From: Actinoalloteichus hoggarensis
Lineage (GTDB): Bacteria; Actinomycetota; Actinomycetes; Mycobacteriales; Pseudonocardiaceae
Length of the DNA stretch: 64,000 nt
Assembly: GCF_002234535.1 (NCBI RefSeq)
Contig: NZ_CP022521.1
Location: 1,550,001 to 1,614,000 of the forward strand
Direction of reading: 5' to 3'
Made by a program: the position numbers and the translations under genes. Positions 29,101-36,453 of this stretch are shown here, one piece after another. The notes under the pieces were generated by a model. That model searched no databases, had not been told where the DNA came from, and saw only the letters and a program-made list of their open reading frames with translations. Position 1 is the first letter of the stretch. Each line of letters starts with the position of its first letter.

Positions 29101-29279
29101 GACCGGTCACCGCAGGCCCGGGAGCGGTGGAAGCGGCAGGCCCCGGCGCCGAGCGAGACGTCGTCGCGCACGCCGACACCGTGCCGCCGGAGCCCGTCGA
29201 CCTGTATCTGGTCCTCGTCGAGAAGGGCACGACGGTGACCGAGCTGTGCATCGAACCCCTGGAGCGCGTCATCGATTAG
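26133..29279 (+). CDS. GH3 beta-glycosidase with fascin-like insert and C-terminal beta domain
   Basis: A cytoplasmic exo-acting beta-glucosidase/xylosidase-type enzyme of 1048 aa with no signal peptide. The (beta/alpha)8 domain (residues 30-330) has the nucleophile Asp near 250 in VVFSDAHAPSN, where most GH3 enzymes have SDW. The alpha/beta sandwich starts near 370 and is interrupted (about 445-610) by a beta-trefoil, fascin-like segment: TLRSAANTRYVSARPDGSL and VRLFNRALGRWVRVD. Many GH3 enzymes carry PA14 at this point instead. The sandwich resumes with VVGNDPHINGRETEDR; FnIII-like (765-870) and CBM6-like (870-1048) regions follow. GTG 26133 has AGAGGAGGT upstream. Likely role: hydrolysis of imported oligosaccharides. 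Confidence 0.9.
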   Translation: MSPDQPDDPTDGRPSRLPHLDPTLPADRRVDALLGLLDLDTRLLMLHQFQPAVPEAGLASFHTGMEALHGLAWVGPATVFPQAVGLGATWNPELLRRVGAATGDEARGFHHRDPVQGGLNVWAPVVNLLRDPRWGRNEEGYAEDPLLTGVLSTAYASGLRGDHPRYLKTAPTLKHFLGYNNETDRDTTSSDLRPRVLHEYELPAFRAAIAAGAAVGVMPSYNLVNGRPAHLDGELLGTLRGWTDDEIVVFSDAHAPSNIAGVQGYHPDHPTGFAAALLAGVDSFTDHDTDAEFTAEALRTALRRGLITEADVDRALRRLLLLRLRLGEFDPPSRTAPPEAEPHAVARDADTDFAAINPYASITDAVIGSPEHRELALEAARQAIVLLRNEDEMLPLRRADIQRIAVIGTHADVLYEDWYSGTLPYQVTPAGGLAAATDADVVVAEGVDRISLIAADGRVVGAGTSAEGGALRLVDAAEAADDGGEHCRFDLFDWGEGVRTLRSAANTRYVSARPDGSLVNDRLMPGEWVVHETFEFRAADSGQVRLFNRALGRWVRVDADGVLRADVADDDRGTATAEAAGVSARSGDPASFAATPFTVRVDRHGVETAVETASGADVAVLVVGNDPHINGRETEDRTRLELPPSQEELVRRVGAANPRTVLVLVSGYPLAVPWAERNLPAVLWTAHGGQEAGTALAEVLFGDHSPAGRLPQTWYRATADLPDLFDYDIISAQSTYLYYRGRPLYPFGHGLSYTDFHYGQLRLDTSRVEPDDTVVASVTVTNVGRRAADEVVQLYSRQEESRAAQPVLALRAFRRLHLAKGQSETVTFAVPVRDLALYDVTSSRMVVETARHRLSAGASSADLRVHAELDVLGEIIPPVSLAGRRVRAVDFDAAHGVRLVDESRTEGTAVRAAEPGAWAAFHRVVLPAGPLRCTVTAARDDTTTATILLRIGDPVHGAVLTEWAVTGEGDRRVLRAAVAAGRRSSSAGPRPVTAGPGAVEAAGPGAERDVVAHADTVPPEPVDLYLVLVEKGTTVTELCIEPLERVID

Positions 29280-29298
29280 CGGCACGCGGCGACCACAT

Positions 29299-29325
29299 CG
29301 ACCGGGCGGGGGGACCGCCCGGTCG
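29299..29325 (+). terminator. Hairpin terminator after GH3
   Basis: Perfect 11-bp arms (CGACCGGGCGG at 29299-29309, CCGCCCGGTCG at 29315-29325) with a five-base loop, 20 bases beyond the GH3 stop. It separates the GH3 transcript from the lacI promoter. There is no T run, which is common in actinomycetes. Confidence 0.75.
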
Positions 29326-29389
29326 GTGCGCTGCGTCATGCCTGGTCAATGGCTGTTTAACGGCGGATTGTGTGCGGCTGAACGGCGTA

Positions 29390-29441
29390 TTGCCCGCCGT
29401 CGAATCGCGGGCGTAACGTCCAGTCAATCGAACCGTTTCGC
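29390..29441 (+). promoter_or_regulatory. lacI promoter and operator
   Basis: -35 TTGCCC (29390-29395) and -10 TAACGT (29414-29419) are 18 bases apart. TCGAACCGTTTCGC (29428-29441), a relative of the GH3 operator, begins just after the predicted start of transcription. The arrangement suggests autorepression. Confidence 0.6.
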
Positions 29442-29476
29442 GTGACGTAACTCACGACCGAAGTCAGGGGTGCCAC

Positions 29477-30487
29477 GTGGTCACCATCGCCGATGTCGCC
29501 CGCCACGCCGGAGTGGCGCCCAGCACGGTGTCCTATGTCCTCACCGGACGGCGGGCCATCTCGGCGGGCACCCGGTCGCGGGTCCAGGACAGCATCCGAG
29601 TCCTCGGCTATCACCCGCACGCCGGGGCCAGGGCGCTGGCGAGCAACCGCACCAACGTGATCGCGCTCGTCCTGCCGCTGCGCACCGGGGTGAACGTCCC
29701 GGTCGTCATGCAGTTCGTGCTGTCGGTGGTGACCTCCGCCCGCGAACACGACCAGGACGTCTTGCTCGTCACCGCAGATCAGGGGGCCAAGGGCATCAGC
29801 CGCGTCGCGGGCAGCGCCATGGCCGACGCGCTGATCGTGATGGACGTCGAGATGCACGACGAACGGGTGCCGCTGCTGCGGGAGCTGAACCAGCCCTCGG
29901 TGCTCATCGGCTTCCCGTCGGACTCGACCGGACTGACCTGTGTGGACCTCGACTTCGTCGCGGCGGGCGCCCTCTGCGTCGACCACCTCGCCGACCTCGG
30001 ACACACCGAGGTCGCGCTGTTGGGCGCCCCGAAGGTCGTCTACGAGAGAGACACCGGCTACGCGCACCGCACCATGGCCGGCTTCACCAGCGCCGCCCTG
30101 CGCCGGGGCGTGGTCAGCACCACGCGGTCCTGCGAACTGGATCGCGACGCCGTCGCAGCCACCGTCGGCGAGCTGTTCGCCGAACAGCCGGGGCTGACCG
30201 GCCTCGTCGTGCACAACGAGTCGGCGCTGGGTCCGCTGCTGGACGTGCTGCGCAGGCTCGGCCGCCGAGTGCCGGAGGACGTGTCGGTGGTGGCGATCTG
30301 CCCCGACGAGGCCGCCGAACTGCCCTTCCCGCCGCTGACCTCGGTGCAGATCCCGTCGGCCGACGTGGGCAGGCATGCCGTGGAACTGCTGATGACCAAG
30401 TCCGCGGGCGACCGGGCGCCTGCCGTCACGCTCCTGCCGCCCCGACTCACCGGGCGACACAGCACCGGCCGACCGCGCGTCGGCTGA
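29477..30487 (+). CDS. LacI-family transcriptional regulator
   Basis: A sugar-responsive DNA-binding protein of 336 aa. The N-terminal helix-turn-helix TIADVARHAGVAPSTVSYVLTG and hinge GYHPHAGARALASNRT are standard. A periplasmic-binding-protein-like effector domain follows (residues 60-330). The regulator sits between GH3 and the GH31-ABC-GH42 operon, and its own promoter and both flanking ones carry TCGAA-N4-TTCGA palindromes. It is therefore the obvious candidate repressor of the locus; the inducer would be an oligosaccharide of the substrate. GTG 29477 follows AGGGG at 29466-29470. Not CebR itself judged by operator type, but this cannot be settled from sequence. Confidence 0.92.
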   Translation: MVTIADVARHAGVAPSTVSYVLTGRRAISAGTRSRVQDSIRVLGYHPHAGARALASNRTNVIALVLPLRTGVNVPVVMQFVLSVVTSAREHDQDVLLVTADQGAKGISRVAGSAMADALIVMDVEMHDERVPLLRELNQPSVLIGFPSDSTGLTCVDLDFVAAGALCVDHLADLGHTEVALLGAPKVVYERDTGYAHRTMAGFTSAALRRGVVSTTRSCELDRDAVAATVGELFAEQPGLTGLVVHNESALGPLLDVLRRLGRRVPEDVSVVAICPDEAAELPFPPLTSVQIPSADVGRHAVELLMTKSAGDRAPAVTLLPPRLTGRHSTGRPRVG

Positions 30488-30510
30488 CACCCGGGGCCTG
30501 GGCGCCCGCG

Positions 30511-30568
30511 CCCCGAGCATCCGGAGCCCCGACCCCGAGCACCCGAACCCTCGAACCCCGAGCACCCG
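30511..30568. repeat. Three direct copies of CCCCGAGCAYCCG
   Basis: Copies at 30511-30523, 30533-30545 and 30556-30568, spaced 22 and 23 bases. They lie just after the lacI stop, in the region leading to the GH31 promoter. Function unknown. Confidence 0.7.
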
Positions 30569-30617
30569 TGTGACGGTGCGACCGCGCCGCCTGCGTCGAA
30601 CCCGCATGCGCCGTCGG

Positions 30618-30631
30618 TCGAATCGCTTCGA
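30618..30631. promoter_or_regulatory. LacI-type operator before the GH31 operon
   Basis: TCGAATCGCTTCGA differs from the GH3 operator by one base. It lies 33 bases before the GH31 start codon, probably overlapping the start of transcription. Confidence 0.72.
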
Positions 30632-30663
30632 CAACCGGACGCGACACGATGGAGGAGAGCCGC

Positions 30664-32649
30664 GTGAGCGAGTTTCGCGAGATCCCGGACGGCCTGGAGT
30701 GGCGTGGTGACCACCAGGTGGTGCGGATCGAGCCGTGGGGTGCGGACAGCGTCCGCGTGCGGGTCGGACACACCGTGCTGAACCCCGATCTGCCCGGCGC
30801 ACTCGGCGAACGACCTCCCGCCGACGCGGAGTACAAGATCGACGCCGAGAGCGCGAGCATGATCAACGGCGCCATCCGCGTCGACGTCGACGGCAGAGGC
30901 AGGCTGCGATTCCTGCGCACCGACACCGAAGAGGAGTTGCTCGCCGAGGAGCCGATCCACTTCTGGTGGCCCGGTCCGCGCCTCTTCTCCGGCGTCGGCA
31001 ACGGCTACCACCACATCCAGCAGAACTTCCGCGCCTACCCGGACGAACGACTCTTCGGCCTCGGCCAGCACCAGCACGGCCTGCTGGACCAGAAGGGCGC
31101 CGTCGTCGAGCTGATCCAGCGCAACTCCGAGGTCACCATCCCGTTCCTGCTGTCGAACCGGGGTTACGGGCTGCTGTGGAACAACCCGGCCGTCGGCCGC
31201 GTCGAACTCGGCGTCACCGGGACCCGCTGGGTGGCCGACTCCGCCCGACAGATCGACTACTGGATCACCACCGGCCCCGGCCCCGCCGACGTGCTGCGCA
31301 ACTACGCCGCGGCCACCGGCCGGACTCCCATGCTGCCGGACTGGGCGGCGGGCTTCTGGCAGAGCAAACTGCGGTATCGCAGCCAGGAGGAGCTGCTGGG
31401 CGTCGCGCGGGAGTACCACGCGCGCGGCCTCCCGCTGTCGGTGATCGTCTGCGACTTCTTCCACTGGACTCACCTGGGCGAATGGCGTTTCGACCCGGTG
31501 GAGTGGCCCGACCCGGCCGCCGCCGTCCGCGAGCTGTCCGAACTCGGCGTCAGGCTCATGGTCTCCATCTGGCCGTCGGTGAGCCCGTTGGCGGAGAACT
31601 ACCCGGAGATGCTCGACAAGGGACTGCTCATCGCCACCGATCAGGGGCCGCCGGTGCACGCGGACTGGCCGGACAAGGGTGTGGAGTCGCCCGTCGGGAT
31701 CGGGGTGTCCTTCTACGACGCCACCAACCCCGAGGCCAGGGAGTACGTGTGGAATCGGGTCCGGGAGAACTACTACCGGCACGGGGTCCGCGTCTGGTGG
31801 CTGGACGCCTGCGAACCGGAGATCAAGCCGGGCACGCCCGGCAACCTGCGCCTGCACGCCGGGCCGGGGCTGGAGGTCCTCAACAGCTATCCGACCGAGA
31901 ACGCGAGAGCCTTCTACGAGGGCATGCGCGCGGAGGGGGAGACCGAGATCGTCTCCCTGTGCCGATCGGCCTGGGCGGGCAGCCAGCGGTACGGCGCCGC
32001 GCTCTGGTCGGGTGACATCGCGGCGACGTTCGAATCGCTCGGTGAGCAGATCCGCGCCGGGTTGAACGTCGCCGTGAGCGGCATCCCGTGGTGGACCACC
32101 GACATCGGCGGCTTCCACGGCGGCGACCCCGAGTCGGACTACTTCCGCGAGCTGGTGGTCCGCTGGTTCCAGTACGGCGTCTTCTGTCCCCTGTTCCGCC
32201 TGCACGGCGACCGCGCGCCGAGGATGGGGCTGGGCCCGGCGATGAGCGGCGGGCCGAACGAGGTGTGGAGCTTCGGCGACGAGGCCTACGAGCACATCAC
32301 GGCGTCGTTGGCGCTGCGCGAGCGGTTACGGCCCTACGTGCTCGACCAGATGCGCGTCGCCCACGAGACCGGCCTGCCCCCGATGCGGCCGGTGTTCGTG
32401 GACTTCCCCGACGACCCGGACGCCTGGTCGGTCGACGACCAGTTCCTGTTCGGCCCCGACATCCTGGTGGCCCCGGTCTACGCGCTCGGCGCCCGTACCA
32501 GGCAGGTGCGTCTCCCAGCGGGCGAGGCCTGGACCGACGCCTGGACGGGCGAGGTGCACGAGGGCGGGCAGACCCTGACCGCCGACGCCCCGCTGCATCG
32601 CATCCCGGTGTACCTGCGTGCGGGTGCGCAGGTGCCGATCCGGGAGTGA
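30664..32649 (+). CDS. GH31 alpha-xylosidase-like enzyme
   Basis: A cytoplasmic retaining exo-alpha-glycosidase of 661 aa. An N-terminal beta domain (1-240; LFGLGQHQHGLLDQKG) precedes the barrel. The nucleophile Asp is near residue 380 in VWWLDACEPE and the acid/base Asp near 450 in ALWSGDIAATF. Sequence such as GFWQSKLRYRSQEELL, VIVCDFFHWT and IPWWTTDIGGFHGG matches the YicI-like alpha-xylosidase branch, which removes xylose from xyloglucan oligosaccharides; alpha-glucosidase activity cannot be excluded. GTG 30664 has GGAGGAG six bases upstream. A rare TTA codon occurs at 32326-32328. First gene of an operon that continues with ABC transporter genes and GH42. Confidence 0.9.
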   Translation: MSEFREIPDGLEWRGDHQVVRIEPWGADSVRVRVGHTVLNPDLPGALGERPPADAEYKIDAESASMINGAIRVDVDGRGRLRFLRTDTEEELLAEEPIHFWWPGPRLFSGVGNGYHHIQQNFRAYPDERLFGLGQHQHGLLDQKGAVVELIQRNSEVTIPFLLSNRGYGLLWNNPAVGRVELGVTGTRWVADSARQIDYWITTGPGPADVLRNYAAATGRTPMLPDWAAGFWQSKLRYRSQEELLGVAREYHARGLPLSVIVCDFFHWTHLGEWRFDPVEWPDPAAAVRELSELGVRLMVSIWPSVSPLAENYPEMLDKGLLIATDQGPPVHADWPDKGVESPVGIGVSFYDATNPEAREYVWNRVRENYYRHGVRVWWLDACEPEIKPGTPGNLRLHAGPGLEVLNSYPTENARAFYEGMRAEGETEIVSLCRSAWAGSQRYGAALWSGDIAATFESLGEQIRAGLNVAVSGIPWWTTDIGGFHGGDPESDYFRELVVRWFQYGVFCPLFRLHGDRAPRMGLGPAMSGGPNEVWSFGDEAYEHITASLALRERLRPYVLDQMRVAHETGLPPMRPVFVDFPDDPDAWSVDDQFLFGPDILVAPVYALGARTRQVRLPAGEAWTDAWTGEVHEGGQTLTADAPLHRIPVYLRAGAQVPIRE

Positions 32650-32723
32650 TCTCGGCGTTCTCCGCCGCCCGCGGGCCTCGTGCGGCGGCGTCCCGCACCG
32701 TCGCCACACGAGAGAGAGAATCC

Positions 32724-34376
32724 GTGAACAGGTTCAGCGAGTCCAGGATCAGCCGAAGAACCCTGCTCTCCGCCCTCGGCGCGGGCGCCGCCGTCACCGC
32801 GGCGGGGCCCCTGCTGAGCGCCTGCTCATCCGGGGGCGGCGGCTCGACACCCGGCGGGTCGGTCACCGACGAGGACAGTCTCGGTGCCCTCCTGCCCTCG
32901 TACTCGCCCATCGAGTACGCCGCGCCGGACCTGCCCGGCGTGCTGGGCTCCGTTCCCGGCTACACCAGCTACCCCGCCGAGCTGATCCGGGCGGTGGCCG
33001 AGCCGCCCGGCACGGGCGGCGAGGTGACGGCGATGACCCCGGCCTACTGGCCGTTGGCGCCATCGGACAACGCCTACTACCGGGCGGTCAACGAGCGGCT
33101 CGGTGCCGATGTGAGCTTCAGCGTCGTCAACGGCAGCGACTACGCGGCTCGACTCAACGCCCAGCTGGCAGGCGGCCAGCTGCCCGAACTGACCGTCATC
33201 CCGGACTGGGACGTGCCCGCCCGCTTCGGCGAGGCCGTCGGCAGCTCCTTCACCGACCTCACCGAATACCTCCAGGGTGATGCGGCACACGCCTACCCCC
33301 ACCTGGCCAACCTGCCGACCCGGGCGTGGGCGTACTGCGTCTGGAACGAGGGCCTGCGTGCGGTTCCGACGCCCGCAGGACTGTTCCCGCTGGCGCTGTA
33401 TCACCGCCGAGACCTCTTCGAGCAGGCCGGGCTGGCGCCGCCGCGGAGCGCCGACGACCTCTACCGGTTGTGCACCGAGATCACCGATCCCGACGCGGGG
33501 CGCTGGGCCTGCGGAAACATCTTCTTAGAGGTCAAGCGCATGTTCAACGTTCCGGCCGAGTGGAGTCGGGACTCGGCGGGCAATCTCGTCAACGAGGCGG
33601 AGACCGAGTCCTTCGCCGAGGCGGTCGCCTTCATGGCCCGGCTCTTCGAGGAGGGCCACGTGCATCCCACCGTCGCAGGCAGCACCACCGGACAGGAGAA
33701 GGAGCTGTTCGAGAGCGGCGCGATGTGGATGCTCAGCGACGGCATGGGCGCCTGGCAGGAGGCGCTGGCGCGGCAGCTGCCGTCCAATCCGACGTTCGAC
33801 ATGCGGCCGTTCCCGGCGTTCTCCCATGACGGCGGCGAACCCGTCTACTACACCCAGGAGGCGGCCAACCTGATGACCTTCCTCCGCTCCGACCTGCCGA
33901 GGGAACGGGTGGAGGAGCTGCTGCGCATCCTGGACTTCTGCGCCGCGCCGATCGGCTCGGAGGAGAACCACCTGATCAACTACGGCGTCGACGGCGAGCA
34001 CAGCGAGCGTGACGCCGCCGGGGCGCCCTCGCTCACCGATCTGGGATCGCGGGAGATCACCGTCACCTACGGCTTCCTCGCGAAGCCCCCCTACATCGTC
34101 GATCAGTCGCAGTACCCCGGTTATGTGGAGGCGATGCACGCCTGGGAGGCCGAGGTGGCTCCGTTCCAGGTGGACAAGCTCACCGACGGGCTGCGCATCG
34201 AGGAGCCGCCGAGGCTGACGGGCCTGGCCCAGCAGCTCGACGACCGGATTCAGGATCTGCTGCGCGGCCGGACCTCGGTGAGCGAACTGCCCTCGGTCCT
34301 CGACGGCTGGCGTCGGGACGGCGGTGACGAGCTGCGGGAGTTCTACGCCGCGGCACTGGACGAGGCCGGACGCTGA
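32724..34376 (+). CDS. Tat-exported sugar-binding lipoprotein of an ABC importer
   Basis: An extracellular solute-binding protein of 550 aa. The N-terminus has a twin-arginine motif (ISRRTLLSAL) and a lipobox (LLSACSS), so it should be exported folded and lipid-anchored. The body is a long family-1 (LplA-like) binding protein: PELTVIPDWDVPARFGEAVGSSFTDLTEYL, then VWNEGLRAVPTPAGLFPLALYHRRDLFEQAGL. Such large binding proteins usually take oligosaccharides. GTG 32724 is preceded by AGAGAGAG. A TTA codon lies at 33525-33527, in ATC TTC TTA GAG. The two permeases follow directly. No ATPase is encoded, so a shared MsiK-type ATPase is likely used. Confidence 0.9.
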   Translation: MNRFSESRISRRTLLSALGAGAAVTAAGPLLSACSSGGGGSTPGGSVTDEDSLGALLPSYSPIEYAAPDLPGVLGSVPGYTSYPAELIRAVAEPPGTGGEVTAMTPAYWPLAPSDNAYYRAVNERLGADVSFSVVNGSDYAARLNAQLAGGQLPELTVIPDWDVPARFGEAVGSSFTDLTEYLQGDAAHAYPHLANLPTRAWAYCVWNEGLRAVPTPAGLFPLALYHRRDLFEQAGLAPPRSADDLYRLCTEITDPDAGRWACGNIFLEVKRMFNVPAEWSRDSAGNLVNEAETESFAEAVAFMARLFEEGHVHPTVAGSTTGQEKELFESGAMWMLSDGMGAWQEALARQLPSNPTFDMRPFPAFSHDGGEPVYYTQEAANLMTFLRSDLPRERVEELLRILDFCAAPIGSEENHLINYGVDGEHSERDAAGAPSLTDLGSREITVTYGFLAKPPYIVDQSQYPGYVEAMHAWEAEVAPFQVDKLTDGLRIEEPPRLTGLAQQLDDRIQDLLRGRTSVSELPSVLDGWRRDGGDELREFYAAALDEAGR

Positions 34377-34389
34377 GAACGGCGCCTCG

Positions 34390-35394
34390 ATGACTCTCCA
34401 CGCCGCGGAACCCGCCGCGGGGGCAGGCACGCCGGCAGGCCCCCGCAGGCGCGTCTCACCCTTGTCGAAGCGCGCTCTCCGCCGGGCCGACCGACGTCGC
34501 AGGCTCCGTCGAGACTGGCCGCTGCTGCTGATGGTGGCGCCGACGATCCTGGTGCTGGGAGCGTTCCACTACCTGCCGCTGCTGGGCAACGTGATCGCCT
34601 TCCAGGACTACTCGCCGTTCGTCGGCATCCTGGAGAGCCCGTTCGTGGGCTTCGCCAACTTCGAGCGGCTGTTCGGCGACCCGGACTTCTGGCGTGCGAC
34701 GGGGAACACCCTGGGGATCACCGCGTTCCAGCTCGTCTTCTTCTTCCCCGTGCCGATCATGCTGGCGCTGGTGATCAACAGTCTGCTGAGCGCCCGCCTG
34801 AAGCTGTTCATCCAGAGCGTGGTGTACCTGCCGCACTTCTTCTCCTGGGTGCTGGTCATCACGCTGTTCCAGCAGATGCTCGGCGGCGCCGGGGTGGTGA
34901 ACAACTTCCTGCGGACCCACGATCTCGGCGTCGTCGACCTGATGACCAACCCGGACACCTTCATCCTGCTGGTCACCGCCGAGGGGATCTGGAAGGACGC
35001 GGGCTGGGGAATGATCATCTTCCTGGCCGCGCTGAGCACGGTGAACGCCGATCTGTACGAGGCGGCGGCCGTGGACGGCGCGAACCGATGGCGCAGGCTG
35101 TGGCACGTCACGCTGCCCGCACTCGTGCCGGTGATCGTGCTGCTGCTGATCATGCGCCTCGGCGACGCGCTGTCGGTCGGCTTCGAGCAGTTCCTGCTGC
35201 AACGCGGCGCCGTCGGCGTCGACGCCTCGGAGGTGCTCGACACCTACGTCTATTACGAGGGCGTGGTCAACGGCGACTTCGCCTATGCGGGCGCGGCGGG
35301 CCTGTTCAAGGGCGTCGTCGGCCTGCTGCTGGTCCTCGGGGCGAACAAGGCCGCGCATCTGCTCGGTCAGCAGGGGGTGTATTCGCGCTCATGA
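34390..35394 (+). CDS. Sugar ABC transporter permease, LplB-like
   Basis: Inner-membrane permease of 334 aa with about six helices after a basic cytoplasmic N-terminus (RRADRRRRLRRDW). The ATPase-contact motif is EAAAVDGANRWRRLWHVTLPAL. It begins 13 bases after the binding-protein stop and overlaps the next permease by four bases (ATGA), indicating one operon and translational coupling. Specificity is set mainly by the binding protein. Confidence 0.92.
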   Translation: MTLHAAEPAAGAGTPAGPRRRVSPLSKRALRRADRRRRLRRDWPLLLMVAPTILVLGAFHYLPLLGNVIAFQDYSPFVGILESPFVGFANFERLFGDPDFWRATGNTLGITAFQLVFFFPVPIMLALVINSLLSARLKLFIQSVVYLPHFFSWVLVITLFQQMLGGAGVVNNFLRTHDLGVVDLMTNPDTFILLVTAEGIWKDAGWGMIIFLAALSTVNADLYEAAAVDGANRWRRLWHVTLPALVPVIVLLLIMRLGDALSVGFEQFLLQRGAVGVDASEVLDTYVYYEGVVNGDFAYAGAAGLFKGVVGLLLVLGANKAAHLLGQQGVYSRS

Positions 35395-36335
35395 CCACGA
35401 TGGCCGAGAGACCCGAGACGGCCGCGCCGCGTCGTCGTCGACATCCGCTGCGGCCTGCCTGGGAGGAGGAGCCCACGCCGCTGGGGCGGACGGCGAAGGC
35501 CGTGGTGCTCACCCTGGTGGTGCTCGCCGTGGCGTTCCCGCTGTACGTGGTCGTGCTGACCAGCCTCTCGCCGCAGGAGGCGATCACCCGGGCGGGCGGG
35601 CTGGTGACGGTGCCCGACGGATTCACCTTCGCGGCCTACGAGGAGATCCTCTCCGGGGGAGTGGTGACGCGGTCGGTGCTGGTGAGCACCGGGTTGACGC
35701 TCTTCGGCACGCTGTTCAGCACCACGTTGACGGTGCTCGCGGCCTACGGGCTGTCGCGGCGCGGTTCGTTCGCCCACCGGCCGCTGCTCTTCGCGGTGCT
35801 GCTGACGTTCCTGTTCGGACCGGGACTCATCCCGACCTATCTGACGGTGCAGGCCTTCGGACTGCTGGACACCTATGCGTCGCTGGTCTTGCCGACGGCG
35901 GTGGCGGCGTTCAACCTCGTGGTGATGCGCTCGTTCTTCATGAGCATTCCGCAGGAGCTGACCGACAGCGCCCGCATCGACGGGGCGGGCGAGTTCCGCA
36001 TCCTCACGTCCCTGGTCCTGCCGTTGTCCAAGGCGGTCACGGCGGTGATCGCCCTGTTCTACGGCGTCGGCTACTGGAACGCCTTCTTCAACGCCTTCCT
36101 GTATCTGAGCACGAACGACAAGTGGCCGTTGCAACTGGTGTTGCGTACCTATGTCCTGGAGGGGATTCCCATTCCCGGCGCGGGTCCGATCGACTCGGTG
36201 GCGGGCGGCCCGCTGCCGACATTGGCCGTGAAGATGGCCGTCGTCGTGCTGGCCGTGCTGCCGGTGTTGTTCGTCTATCCCTTCGTGCAGCGGCATTTCA
36301 CCAAGGGGGTCATCATCGGCGCGGTCAAGGGATGA
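35391..36335 (+). CDS. Sugar ABC transporter permease, YtcP/LplC-like
   Basis: Second permease (314 aa), six predicted helices starting at TAKAVVLTLVVLAVAFPLYV. The coupling motif is DSARIDGAGEFRILTSLVLPLS. The C-terminus FVQRHFTKGVIIGAVKG is the usual ending of this permease class. Its ATG overlaps the first permease stop. It pairs with that permease to form the channel. Confidence 0.92.
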   Translation: MTTMAERPETAAPRRRRHPLRPAWEEEPTPLGRTAKAVVLTLVVLAVAFPLYVVVLTSLSPQEAITRAGGLVTVPDGFTFAAYEEILSGGVVTRSVLVSTGLTLFGTLFSTTLTVLAAYGLSRRGSFAHRPLLFAVLLTFLFGPGLIPTYLTVQAFGLLDTYASLVLPTAVAAFNLVVMRSFFMSIPQELTDSARIDGAGEFRILTSLVLPLSKAVTAVIALFYGVGYWNAFFNAFLYLSTNDKWPLQLVLRTYVLEGIPIPGAGPIDSVAGGPLPTLAVKMAVVVLAVLPVLFVYPFVQRHFTKGVIIGAVKG

Positions 36336-36453
36336 GGTCGCGCGTGGCAGGCGCGGCGAGCCCTGCGTCGAGCGACCGTGCATACCGAGTCCGGCCGCGG
36401 GGCCTTCCTGCCGCGGGCCGCGACCGACGAGCCGACGAGGAGTGGAGGACGTC

